Shown: positions 1-6,816 of the stretch, in pieces | Numbering within the stretch: position 1 is the first letter of the stretch | How the letters are laid out: each line of letters begins with the position of its first letter | Assembly: GCA_035942915.1 (NCBI GenBank) | Contig: DASZCR010000306.1 | Span: 1 to 15,886, forward strand | Origin: DASZCR01 sp035942915 | Lineage (GTDB): Bacteria > Acidobacteriota > Blastocatellia > Pyrinomonadales > Pyrinomonadaceae | Direction of reading: 5' to 3' | DNA length: 15,886 nt | The notes under the pieces: generated by a model | The model's input: only the letters and a program-made list of their open reading frames with translations | Databases searched by the model: none | Told to the model about the DNA's origin: nothing | Translations under genes and position numbers: made by a program

Positions 1-144
1 GCTCAACTCCTCTTCCAGAGCGGCCGTCAGAGATGCGTCGGCGACGAGCAGCGCGCGTCGCTTGGTTGCGCCCGCGCCGCCGTCCGCGCGCGTGGTCGAA
101 GACTCCGTGTGGCTTACGTCCGACAAGTTTTTAAAATTCTCCAT
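1..144 (-). CDS. Unrecognised protein, N-terminal fragment
   Basis: An open frame runs from an ATG at 144 down to the window edge, giving the first 48 residues without a stop. It begins MENFKNLSDV, continues through a polar Ser/Thr/Gly/Ala-rich stretch, then has a basic KRR followed by LLVADASLTAALEEEL. That last part looks like a first beta strand and helix, as in receiver-like or Rossmann-like folds, but it is too short to assign. AAGG lies about 7 nt upstream of the ATG. An in-frame ATG at 189 would add 15 mostly Arg/Ala residues, but it falls inside a likely -10 box (185-190), so 144 is preferred. The gene lies behind the lytic transglycosylase terminator and so probably has its own promoter. 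I do not recognise the product. Confidence 0.5.
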   Translation of the reverse strand, partial: MENFKNLSDVSHTESSTTRADGGAGATKRRALLVADASLTAALEEELS

Positions 145-184
145 GAAGTGGCCTTGCGCCCTTCGAGTCGCGCGGCGCGCTCGA

Positions 185-190
185 ATCATA
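185..190 (-). promoter_or_regulatory. Possible -10 box for the left-edge gene
   Basis: On the minus strand this reads TATGAT. It lies about 40 nt upstream of the ATG at 144 and just after the terminator at 223-249. No good -35 is visible 16-18 nt upstream, so the call rests on the -10 and its position only. Confidence 0.25.
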
Positions 191-213
191 ACCTGTCCGG
201 CGAGCGTGCCGAA

Positions 214-249
214 ACAGAAAAAGGGGCGGACGCAAATCACGTCCGCCCC
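214..249 (-). terminator. Rho-independent terminator of the lytic transglycosylase gene
   Basis: The arms 223-232 (GGGGCGGACG) and 240-249 are perfectly complementary over 10 bp with a 7-nt loop. Read on the minus strand, the stem is followed at once by TTTTTCTGTTTC. It lies about 65 nt past the stop of the minus-strand gene at 315-1133, so it ends that transcript. Confidence 0.88.
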
Positions 250-314
250 AAACATTCGCGCGCGAGTCCCGGAAGCATCCGAGCGCGTTGCGCAAACTTA
301 TTGACCGACAAGTT

Positions 315-1133
315 TCATTGACTGACGAGGCGCAACTTCCCGTCAGGCATCCTCACGGCGTACACGTGCTGTTCGTAGACGAGCGCGGCGGGCTTCTCTT
401 TGGCCGCGATGGCGGCCACCTGTCGGCGCGTGACGGTGGGCGCAAAGCGTGCCGTCTGCGGGTCGCGCATCATCGTGTAGCGTTGCCAGATGCGTTTGAC
501 GTACTCCTGCGTCTCGTTGTAGGGCGGGATGCGTCGGCCGTACTTCAAGACCGCGCCCTCGCCCGCGTTGTAACCGGCCAGCGCGAGCCGCACATCGCCG
601 CCGAAGAAGTCGAGCAGGAATCTCATGTAGCGCGTGCCGCCCTCGATATTCTGTCGCGGGTCGAAGATGTCGCGGACGCCGAAGCGCGCGGCCGTCGCGG
701 GCATCAACTGCATCAAGCCGCGCGCGCCCTTGTAAGAGATGGCGCGTCGCTTGAACGAAGACTCGCGGTGCATGATGGCGTAGAGCAGGACGGGGTCAAC
801 GCCGTGACGCGTGCCTGAATCGACGATGAGCGAGTCAACCATCGCGTCGCCGGTCGAGAACCCGTCGAGCGATTTACCGACGGCCATCGCGGCGATGCGC
901 GGACGCGCTTCGGCGACGATGTCCGCCGCAGGAGGCGTCGGCGTCAGACTTCGTGCCGTCAGCCGCACCTTCTTCGGAGAGGCGGCTTTCGGCTGCGGCG
1001 CCGGTGTCACGACCCGCACGCCCTGCTGCGTGTCGAAGTTGTCGAAATGATAACGCGCACCCGTCTGCGCCGAGGCCACATGCGCTGCAAAGAAGACCGA
1101 AACGAGCGCGACGAGGGGAAGAAACTTTCTCAT
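315..1133 (-). CDS. Secreted lytic transglycosylase, SLT/GH23 family
   Basis: This 272-aa exported wall enzyme should cleave the MurNAc-GlcNAc bond of peptidoglycan with formation of 1,6-anhydroMurNAc. Residues 1-22 form a signal peptide (MRKFLPLVALVSVFFAAHVA, then SA before QTG). A Pro/Ala-rich linker of about 65 residues follows, then an SLT domain at about 98-220. The family motifs are all present: MHRESSF with catalytic Glu124, ARGLMQLMPATA (137-148), LAGYNAGEGAV (185-195) and PPYNETQEYVKRI (203-215). A basic tail of about 50 residues follows. The ATG at 1133 is preferred over an upstream frame extension to 1181 because it begins the signal peptide and has GAGAG a few bases upstream. It appears monocistronic, with a promoter at 1253-1281 and a terminator at 214-249. 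The exact SLT subfamily is not resolved. Confidence 0.95.
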   Translation of the reverse strand: MRKFLPLVALVSVFFAAHVASAQTGARYHFDNFDTQQGVRVVTPAPQPKAASPKKVRLTARSLTPTPPAADIVAEARPRIAAMAVGKSLDGFSTGDAMVDSLIVDSGTRHGVDPVLLYAIMHRESSFKRRAISYKGARGLMQLMPATAARFGVRDIFDPRQNIEGGTRYMRFLLDFFGGDVRLALAGYNAGEGAVLKYGRRIPPYNETQEYVKRIWQRYTMMRDPQTARFAPTVTRRQVAAIAAKEKPAALVYEQHVYAVRMPDGKLRLVSQ

Positions 1134-1171
1134 AAAACTCTCGGTGATTGGTTCTGAAGTGGAACGTGACG

Positions 1172-1193
1172 CTCTCCGCAACGCGGCGGAGAG
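1172..1193 (-). promoter_or_regulatory. Hairpin in the lytic transglycosylase leader
   Basis: CTCTCCGC (1172-1179) and GCGGAGAG (1186-1193) form a perfect 8-bp stem with a 6-nt loop inside the mRNA leader predicted from the promoter at 1253-1281. On the minus strand, the sequence AACTCTC at the edge of this stem is also complementary to the GAGAGTT that forms the ribosome-binding region (1136-1142), so the two pairings are mutually exclusive. The structure is visible in the sequence; a regulatory role is inference. Confidence 0.4.
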
Positions 1194-1252
1194 TTGAGGA
1201 AGGAAGCCTGTCAGGCGTCTTCAAGGGGCGTCCTCAATGAGCACGCAAATGG

Positions 1253-1281
1253 AGCATAACACACAAGATAAACACGTTCAA
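1253..1281 (-). promoter_or_regulatory. Sigma-70-type promoter of the lytic transglycosylase gene
   Basis: On the minus strand there is TTGAAC (1276-1281), a 17-bp spacer and TATGCT (1253-1258). Spacing is ideal and both boxes differ from consensus at few positions. The predicted start near 1246 leaves a leader of about 110 nt before the ATG at 1133. The gene-free stretch 1134-1461 holds this promoter, the leader hairpin and, toward 1462, the weak upstream region of the next gene. I see nothing else in it. Confidence 0.6.
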
Positions 1282-1362
1282 CACAATTCTGGCGGGAACT
1301 CTCAGGAGACTCGATTTCGCGCTTTTGGGGCGACGGCGCGGCCGGGGGCTTGACAGTGCGTT

Positions 1363-1368
1363 TATGAT
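1363..1368 (+). promoter_or_regulatory. Possible -10 box for the small peptidoglycan-binding gene
   Basis: TATGAT lies about 94 nt upstream of the ATG at 1462. A perfect TTGACA occurs at 1350-1355, but only 7 bp separate the two, too short for one promoter. Either the -10 works without a -35 or the pair is chance. Confidence 0.2.
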
Positions 1369-1461
1369 GAGACGCTCGATTGATTCGATTTCACCTCGCA
1401 CGTCCCACCCGCAGATTACGCGCGCCCCACCCCGCGCCTCTCTCAAAGAAGGACACGAAAC

Positions 1462-1821
1462 ATGAAGAGAATATCGACGGTCTTCGTCTGCGCGCTGTTG
1501 CTCGTCTGCGGCGCATGGGGCGTCGCCCCGAACGCGCAGGCACAGACCCAGAAGACGACCGGGACAGCCGTCCCGCAGGTCGAAAGGAAGCGCGCCCCCA
1601 TCTTCCGCCCCACCAAAGAGCAGATTAAGCAAGCGCAGACGATGCTCAAGCAGCGCGGCCTCTATGGCGGCGACGTGAACGGCAAACTCGACGCCGACAC
1701 ACGCGCCGGACTCAAGAAGTATCAGGAAGGCGAAGGACTCAAGGCGACGGGCACGCTCAACCGCGCGACCCTTGAGAAGATGAACATTACTCTCACGGAC
1801 AAGCAGAAACTCATCTCCTGA
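1462..1821 (+). CDS. Small secreted peptidoglycan-binding-domain protein
   Basis: This 119-aa protein has a clear signal peptide: MKR, a hydrophobic core at 5-21, and AQA before QTQ near residue 28. A basic Pro-rich linker leads to a domain at about 52-110 resembling PG_binding_1, with TKEQIKQAQTMLKQRGLY, GGDVNGKLDADTRAGLKKYQ and the closing GTLNRATLEKM. In the family this three-helix fold binds peptidoglycan and is usually fused to an amidase, L,D-transpeptidase or lytic enzyme; here it stands alone with no catalytic domain. AGAAGGA lies 8 nt before the ATG. It is divergent from the lytic transglycosylase and convergent with alaS. It may be a wall-targeting accessory or adaptor, but a function beyond binding is inference. 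Confidence 0.88.
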   Translation: MKRISTVFVCALLLVCGAWGVAPNAQAQTQKTTGTAVPQVERKRAPIFRPTKEQIKQAQTMLKQRGLYGGDVNGKLDADTRAGLKKYQEGEGLKATGTLNRATLEKMNITLTDKQKLIS

Positions 1822-1842
1822 GAGCGCCGACTCGCGCAAATG

Positions 1843-1899
1843 AAAAACCGTGTGCGACGCTCTGCGCTTTCACGCGAGAGCATGTCGCACACGGTTTTT
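1843..1899. terminator. Bidirectional terminator between the PG-binding gene and alaS
   Basis: The arms 1843-1858 (AAAAACCGTGTGCGAC) and 1884-1899 are perfectly complementary over 16 bp. A further 5-bp inner pairing (GCTCT 1859-1863 with AGAGC 1877-1881) extends the stem after a 2-nt bulge. The arms start with five A and end with five T, so a U-run follows the GC stem in either direction. It sits 22 nt after the stop of the plus-strand gene and 36 nt after the stop of alaS. Confidence 0.88.
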
Positions 1900-1934
1900 C
1901 GCGGTTCGTCCGGCTCGTTTGTCTCGCCGGTTCT

Positions 1935-4625
1935 CTACGCCGAAGCGCCCTGCCGCTCGGCCAGACTTTGCACAACGGCGTAGCTGGCTTCGAGTGCCTC
2001 CGAGAGTTTCTGCGCTTCGGGGCCGCCGCCCTCGGCCATGTCGGGGCGACCGCCGCCGCGACCGCCAATCATCGGCGCCAACTCCTTGATGACCTGACCT
2101 GCGGGAACACGCTTCGCCAAGTCCTTCGACGTACGAACGATGAGCGACGCCTTGCCTTCACCGCGACGACCGAGGACGACGACTCCCGTCCGCATCTGGT
2201 CGAGCAGCGTATCGGAGAGTTGTCTGAGCGCGGCGGCATCGAGGTCGCTCGCCTCGCGCGCCAGCACGCGCACGCCGCCCGCCACCTCGCGCACCTCCGA
2301 GCCGTCCGCACCCGAAGCGGAAGCGCCGCCGCCCATCGCCAATTTGAGACGCAACTCGTCGGCCTCGCGCCGCGCGCGTTTCAACTCCTCCTGCAAGCGG
2401 CCGATGGCCGCCGGTATCTCCTGTCGCGTCGCGCGCAACTCGGCAGAGACTTGGTCAACGAGCGCCTCTGTCTCCTGAAAGCGCGTGAACGCATCCGCGC
2501 CGGTGACGGCTTCGAGGCGGCGCGTGCCGGAAGCGATGGACTCGTCGCGGACGATTTTGAAGAGGCCGATGTCGCCCGTCGCGCGGACGTGTGTGCCGCC
2601 GCATAGCTCCTTCGAGAAGCCGGGCACGGTGAGCACGCGCACGCGCTCGGCATACTTCTCTCCGAACAGAGCCATCGCGCCCGACTGCATCGCCTCGTCG
2701 AGCGAGAGGATGTCGGTCTGCACCTGTTCGTTGCGCAATATCTGATAGTTGACGAGCCGCTCAAGCTCGGCCGTCTCTTCGCGCGTCAACGGCTGATAGT
2801 GCGTGTAATCGAACCTCAGACGATGCGGCGCGACGAGCGAACCGGCCTGCTTGACGTGCGTGCCGAGGACTTCGCGCAAGGCCGCGTGCAAGAGGTGCGT
2901 CGCCGTGTGGTTGCGCCGCGTCGAATCGCGCTCCTCCTCGTTGACCTGCGCCGTCAACGTATCTCCCACGCGCAAGCTGCCGCGCTCGACCGTCACGCGA
3001 TGAATGATGAGACCGCTCGTGGGCGAGACCGTGTCTTTGACGACGACGTGCGTCGCTGCATTTGAGAGCGCGCCCGTGTCTCCGACCTGCCCGCCCGCCT
3101 CTGCGTAGAAGGGCGTGCGGTCGAGGACGACTTCGCCGGATGCGCCCTCGCTTAACTCTTCGCTCTCCTCTTCGCCTTCGACGAGTGCGACGACGCGCGC
3201 GCCTTCAAGGCGCGTCCCCTCGTAGCCTGTGAACTCGCTCTGGCCGACGCGTTGAGAAATCTGCGCATAGACGGGCTTGGTTTTCGTCTGCGCCGTCGTC
3301 TGCTCGCGCACGCTGGCGCGTTGAATCTCGCGCAGCGCCGTGTCGAAACGCTCATTAAAAGTCTCTTCATCGAACGTCGTCAGTCCGCGTTCTTCGAGGC
3401 TGACGCGGATGAGGTCGCGCGGCGTGCCGAAGGTGTCGTAGAGGCGCGCCAGTTCTTTCCAGTCGGGAAACTGGCCTTCGAGCGTCGAAGCAAAGAGCGC
3501 GTCGAGCTTTTGCAGCCCTGTCGTGAGCGTCGAGCCGAAGCGTTGCTCTTCGAGCTTGACCATGCGCTCGATGAAGTCGCGCGCGGCGTCGAGTTCCGGG
3601 TAGGCGGCGCGCATCTGTTCGACGACGAAGTCCGTCACACGATGAAAGAAGAGGCCGTCGAAACCGAGCGCGTGGCGGCCGTGATAGATGGCGCGGCGCA
3701 TGATTTTGCGGATGACGTAGTTGCGCCCCTCATTGCCGGGCAGGATGTTGTCGGCAATGGCGAAGGCGGTGGCGCGCGCGTGGTCTGTGATGACGCGCAT
3801 GGCGAAGCCTGCGGGCGTGTCCGGTTCGTATGGACGACCGGCGAGTTGCGCCGTGAAATCGACGATGGGGCGGAGCAAGTCCGTCTCGTAGTTGTTCGGG
3901 ACGCCCTGCAAGACGGATGTGACGCGTTCAAGCCCCGCGCCCGTGTCAACCGAAGGCTTCGGCAGCGGCGTCAGGTTACCGGCCGCGTCGCGGTCGTACT
4001 GCATGAAGACGAGATTCCAGATTTCCACCGTCGGGCTGCCGTCGCGGTTGACGTGCTCGGCGCGGTTGTACTCAGGGTCTTCCGGGTGCGGGCCTGTGTA
4101 GTAGTTAATCTCGCTGTTCGGGCCGCAGGGGCCTGTGTCGGCCATCTGCCAGAAGTTGTCCTTGTCGCCGAACTTCAGGATGCGCTCGCGCGCGACGCCC
4201 GCTTCAACCCATAATTCGAGAGCCTCGTCGTCCGTTTCGTGGACGGTGAACCAGAGCCGCTCCATCGGCATCTTGAAGCCTTCGAGCAGCAACTCTAGGG
4301 CGAAGCGGATGGCTTCGCGCTTGAAGTAGTCGCCGAAGGAGAAGTTGCCGAGCATCTCAAAGAAGGTGTGGTGCGTGTTGTCGCCCACGTCGTCGAGGTC
4401 GTTGTGCTTGCCGCCCGCTCTCAGACACTTTTGCGACGAGACGGCGCGCACGTAATCGCGCTCTTCGAGTCCGAGGAAGGTGTCCTTGAATTGGTTCATC
4501 CCGGCATTGGCAAAGAGCAGCGTCGGGTCGTTGGCGGGCAGCAGCGGGCTTGACGGGACGCGCCTGTGCCCGCGTTGCTCGAAATACTTCAGAAAGGTTT
4601 CGCGAATCTCGTTTCCGGTCAACAT
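1935..4625 (-). CDS. alaS: Alanine--tRNA ligase
   Basis: This 896-aa cytoplasmic class II synthetase charges tRNA-Ala; full length for the family is about 870-900. Visible in order are the N-terminal catalytic core with FFEMLGNFSFGDYFK (about 88-102), the VDTGAGLERV stretch (226-235), the editing domain with FYAEAGGQVGDTG (506-518), the zinc site HTATH (His573, His577) plus CGGTH (Cys675, His679), a coiled-coil-like segment (about 730-765) and the C-terminal DHHA1 domain with GGRGGGRPDMAEGGG (854-868). The ATG at 4625 gives MLTGNEIRETFLKYF, which matches the usual family start. A TTG at 4640 would add five residues, and neither start has a strong Shine-Dalgarno. recX lies 133 bp upstream on the same strand. 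I saw no T-box-like leader. Confidence 0.98.
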   Translation of the reverse strand: MLTGNEIRETFLKYFEQRGHRRVPSSPLLPANDPTLLFANAGMNQFKDTFLGLEERDYVRAVSSQKCLRAGGKHNDLDDVGDNTHHTFFEMLGNFSFGDYFKREAIRFALELLLEGFKMPMERLWFTVHETDDEALELWVEAGVARERILKFGDKDNFWQMADTGPCGPNSEINYYTGPHPEDPEYNRAEHVNRDGSPTVEIWNLVFMQYDRDAAGNLTPLPKPSVDTGAGLERVTSVLQGVPNNYETDLLRPIVDFTAQLAGRPYEPDTPAGFAMRVITDHARATAFAIADNILPGNEGRNYVIRKIMRRAIYHGRHALGFDGLFFHRVTDFVVEQMRAAYPELDAARDFIERMVKLEEQRFGSTLTTGLQKLDALFASTLEGQFPDWKELARLYDTFGTPRDLIRVSLEERGLTTFDEETFNERFDTALREIQRASVREQTTAQTKTKPVYAQISQRVGQSEFTGYEGTRLEGARVVALVEGEEESEELSEGASGEVVLDRTPFYAEAGGQVGDTGALSNAATHVVVKDTVSPTSGLIIHRVTVERGSLRVGDTLTAQVNEEERDSTRRNHTATHLLHAALREVLGTHVKQAGSLVAPHRLRFDYTHYQPLTREETAELERLVNYQILRNEQVQTDILSLDEAMQSGAMALFGEKYAERVRVLTVPGFSKELCGGTHVRATGDIGLFKIVRDESIASGTRRLEAVTGADAFTRFQETEALVDQVSAELRATRQEIPAAIGRLQEELKRARREADELRLKLAMGGGASASGADGSEVREVAGGVRVLAREASDLDAAALRQLSDTLLDQMRTGVVVLGRRGEGKASLIVRTSKDLAKRVPAGQVIKELAPMIGGRGGGRPDMAEGGGPEAQKLSEALEASYAVVQSLAERQGASA

Positions 4626-4758
4626 AAAGCAGTGATTCAATCAATCAGTAAGCAGGCGTCCGTCGCGGTCGCCTGTCGGGTTGAATGTTTGTCGGTTATC
4701 CCTCGCGTCGGAAGTTTAACACGCGTGGCTGAGGGGGCGAAGTTGGCGGCCGGTTCGT

Positions 4759-5379
4759 TCAGTCGGCGGCTGTCTCTGCGTCGGAGACATCATCGGAGGT
4801 GTCTGCGGTCGCCGCGTCGCGCACTTTGCGGATGATGAGGTCGTAGGAGAAGCCGAGGCGCAGCAGGTGTTCGTAGAGGCTCTTGGTCTCCTGCCGTGTC
4901 GTCGGGCGTCCGCGCAGGCGGATGCGTTTTTCAATCGCGCGCTCGATGAGCTCTTCTTCGGGCGTCTCCTGATAGACGAGTTCGAGCGCCTGTTCGGCCG
5001 TCTCGCGCGAAACTTTTTTCGTCTGAAGGTCGCGCGCCAGCCTCTGGCGTCCAACCGGCTTCTGGCGCACGCGGTAGGAGGCGAAGCCGAAGGCGAAACG
5101 CTCGTCGTCCAGATAACCGTACTCGCCGAGACGCGCGAGCACGCCGTCAACGACCTCCGGCGTCGTCCATTGCTTTTCCAGCAGGCGCTCGCGCAACTCT
5201 GCGACCGAGCGCGGCTTGGCGGCGAGCAACTTGACGGCGCGTTGCATCGTCCGCTCGCGCATCTTCTCTGCATCGACGGGGCGGACGGGTCGCGCCTTTC
5301 GTTTCTCCTCTTCGAGGTCTGCGTTCAACTGCCGCGCCCTGTCCGGTCGCGGCCGAAATTTCTTGCTCCGTTTTTGCAT
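4759..5379 (-). CDS. recX: Regulatory protein RecX
   Basis: This 206-aa protein is a modulator of the RecA recombinase; in characterised species RecX binds RecA and limits filament extension. A basic N-terminal tail (about 40 residues) is followed by tandem three-helix RecX repeats. Diagnostic stretches are RSVAELRERLLEKQW, GYLDDERFAFGFASYRVRQK, GRQRLARDLQTKKV and LRLGFSYDLIIRKVR, followed by an acidic tail. The start is ATG 5379 or the adjacent GTG 5382. The only RBS-like stretch, AGAAGG, ends about three bases before the ATG, so translation may be leaderless (see promoter 5389-5418). It lies directly upstream of alaS, the order found in many bacteria, but the recA that normally precedes it is absent and a divergent truB takes its place. 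Confidence 0.92.
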   Translation of the reverse strand: MQKRSKKFRPRPDRARQLNADLEEEKRKARPVRPVDAEKMRERTMQRAVKLLAAKPRSVAELRERLLEKQWTTPEVVDGVLARLGEYGYLDDERFAFGFASYRVRQKPVGRQRLARDLQTKKVSRETAEQALELVYQETPEEELIERAIEKRIRLRGRPTTRQETKSLYEHLLRLGFSYDLIIRKVRDAATADTSDDVSDAETAAD

Positions 5380-5388
5380 CACCCTTCT

Positions 5389-5418
5389 ACTCTACAATCC
5401 CTCGGCCGCGCGAGACAA
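5389..5418 (-). promoter_or_regulatory. Candidate recX promoter
   Basis: On the minus strand TTGTCT (5413-5418), an 18-bp spacer and TAGAGT (5389-5394) form a moderate sigma-70 match. Only 9 nt separate the -10 from the ATG at 5379, so the predicted transcript would start within a few bases of the start codon. Confidence 0.35.
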
Positions 5419-5531
5419 TTTCCGAAGCGGCCGGGTTTCGCAAGGCGCGCCGAGACGGTTTAAGATTCACGCGCGAGCGGCTCGCACATCAGAAAATCTG
5501 TCATTCACATCTGTAGTTCGGACAAGCGCAC

Positions 5532-6512
5532 ATGACGGACGGCGTCCTCATCATCGACAAGGCGGAAGGTTGGACTTCACATGACGTGGTGGCACGCGCC
5601 CGACGCCTCCTGCGCGAGCGTCGCATCGGCCACACGGGGACGCTCGACCCTTTCGCCACCGGCGTCCTCGTCCTTCTGGTCGGACGCGCGACACGCCTCG
5701 CGCAGTTTTTGGCCGGAGACTTTAAAGAGTACGAGGCCGTCATCCGCCTCGGCTACGCGACCGAGACGGGCGACCTGACGGGCGCGCGCCGCACGCGTCC
5801 GGCCGAAGCGGAACTGACGGCCGCTGAAAATTGCTCTCATCTGGATGCGGCGCGCATCGAAGCCGCGCTCTCCGGCCTGCGCGGACGGATTGAACAGACG
5901 CCGCCCATGTACTCGGCCAAGAAAATCGGCGGGCGCAAACTCTACGAGTTGGCGCGGCGCGGCGAGGAGGTCGCGCGCGCGGCCGTCCCCGTCGTCGTCG
6001 AGGCCTTTGACATCATCGCGCGCGGAGAGAACGACGACCCGCTCGTGCGCCACGCCGACGGCACGTGCGACTTCTCCGCGCGGGTGCGTTGTTCGGCCGG
6101 AACTTACGTCCGCGCGCTGGCCGAATCCGTCGGCGAAGCCCTGAAGACGGGCGCGCACCTTGCGGCTCTACGCCGCACGCGCGCCGGAGATTTCCACTTG
6201 AGAGACGCGCTCACTTTGGCCGGGTTGGAAACAAAGTTGAGCGAGGGGGCGACGCTCGATGAAATTCTTCTTCCTTTAGACGCGGCGCTCTCACGGATGC
6301 CCGAAGTGCATCTAACGGCCGGAGAGGCTGCGAGGGCGCGTCACGGCGCTTTCGTCCCGGTCGAAGGCGCGCGGCGCGCAGGACTCGCCGATGGTCTTCC
6401 GGTGCGCCTGCTCGACGAGGCGCGCCGACTCATCGCCGTCAGCATCTACGATGAATCGGCGCGCAATTTGCGCCCACGCGTGATGCTGGCGAGCGAGGAA
6501 AATAAGCATTGA
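5532..6512 (+). CDS. truB: tRNA pseudouridine-55 synthase
   Basis: This 326-aa enzyme isomerises U55 in the T-loop of tRNAs. The TruB signature GHTGTLDPFATGVL (33-46) holds the catalytic Asp39. Also visible are KEYEAVIRLGYATETGDLTG (about 65-84), PPMYSAKKIGGRKLYELARRG (about 124-144) and CSAGTYVRALAESVG (about 188-202). The last 70 residues fit a degenerate PUA-like RNA-binding region. The length is close to the E. coli protein. The start is chosen because MTDGVLIIDKAEGWTSHDVV is the expected N-terminus; the ribosome-binding site is weak. The stop codon overlaps the upstream region of the prkA promoter. It is divergent from recX across 152 bp. Confidence 0.97.
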   Translation: MTDGVLIIDKAEGWTSHDVVARARRLLRERRIGHTGTLDPFATGVLVLLVGRATRLAQFLAGDFKEYEAVIRLGYATETGDLTGARRTRPAEAELTAAENCSHLDAARIEAALSGLRGRIEQTPPMYSAKKIGGRKLYELARRGEEVARAAVPVVVEAFDIIARGENDDPLVRHADGTCDFSARVRCSAGTYVRALAESVGEALKTGAHLAALRRTRAGDFHLRDALTLAGLETKLSEGATLDEILLPLDAALSRMPEVHLTAGEAARARHGAFVPVEGARRAGLADGLPVRLLDEARRLIAVSIYDESARNLRPRVMLASEENKH

Positions 6513-6540
6513 CTTGCCCCCCGAAGTGCTGTGCTATACT
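6509..6540 (+). promoter_or_regulatory. Extended -10 promoter of the prkA operon
   Basis: TATACT (6535-6540) is preceded by TGC, giving an extended -10 element. Upstream TTGACT lies at 6509-6514, a long spacing of 20 bp, and overlaps the truB stop; TTGCCC at 6514-6519 gives 15 bp. The -10 alone is strong. Transcription should begin near 6547, about 270 nt before the prkA ATG. Confidence 0.55.
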
Positions 6541-6544
6541 TAAC

Positions 6545-6816
6545 CCAACGAAGCGAGGGGCGCTGAAGAGTTGGCCGGGTTTGCCTCCGCGAAAGAACCT
6601 GAAGCGAACCGTCTCCTTTCCGTGTGTCTCTCCCTTTTGAAATAACCGTTCGTTGAAAAATTTGGACTACGGTCTCGACGGCGCGGCGGCCACGTTCACG
6701 CGCGAGTTGTTCGGTGCGCATCGAGACGACGGACGAAGAGTCAAGAGGGGTGTGGCTGTCCACACGCCGTCCAAGAAGCGCGCGAAGCCGAATTCGAGAG
6801 GTTGGAAGACGAGGCT
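6545..6816 (+). promoter_or_regulatory. Long structured 5' leader of prkA
   Basis: The stretch 6513-6816 has no convincing gene. It can form several pairings: CCAAC (6545-6549) with GTTGG (6570-6574), enclosing AGCG/CGCT; GTCTCGA (6672-6678) with TCGAGAC (6721-6727); and GTGTGG (6750-6755) with CCACAC (6760-6765) across a 4-nt loop. It matches no riboswitch class that I recognise. GGAAGA sits 7 nt before the ATG. Each pairing is short and a regulatory role is inference. Confidence 0.3.

Noticed and set aside
288..818. Plus-strand frame of 176 codons opposite the lytic transglycosylase
   Set aside because: It is a shadow of the SLT domain coding strand, with no ribosome-binding site or motif.
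1350..1368. TTGACA and TATGAT as one promoter
   Set aside because: Only 7 bp separate them; about 17 are needed. Only the -10 was kept, at low confidence.
1234..1839. Minus-strand frame of 201 codons opposite the small secreted protein
   Set aside because: The plus-strand gene has a signal peptide, a Shine-Dalgarno and a known domain; the opposite frame has none.
3252..4214. Long plus-strand frame of 320 codons inside alaS
   Set aside because: It is antisense to the well-supported alaS catalytic region; high-GC DNA keeps such frames open, and the product has no recognisable motif.
4626..4758. T-box or other riboswitch in front of alaS
   Set aside because: The gap between recX and alaS shows no T-box-like conserved segment and no terminator/antiterminator pair.
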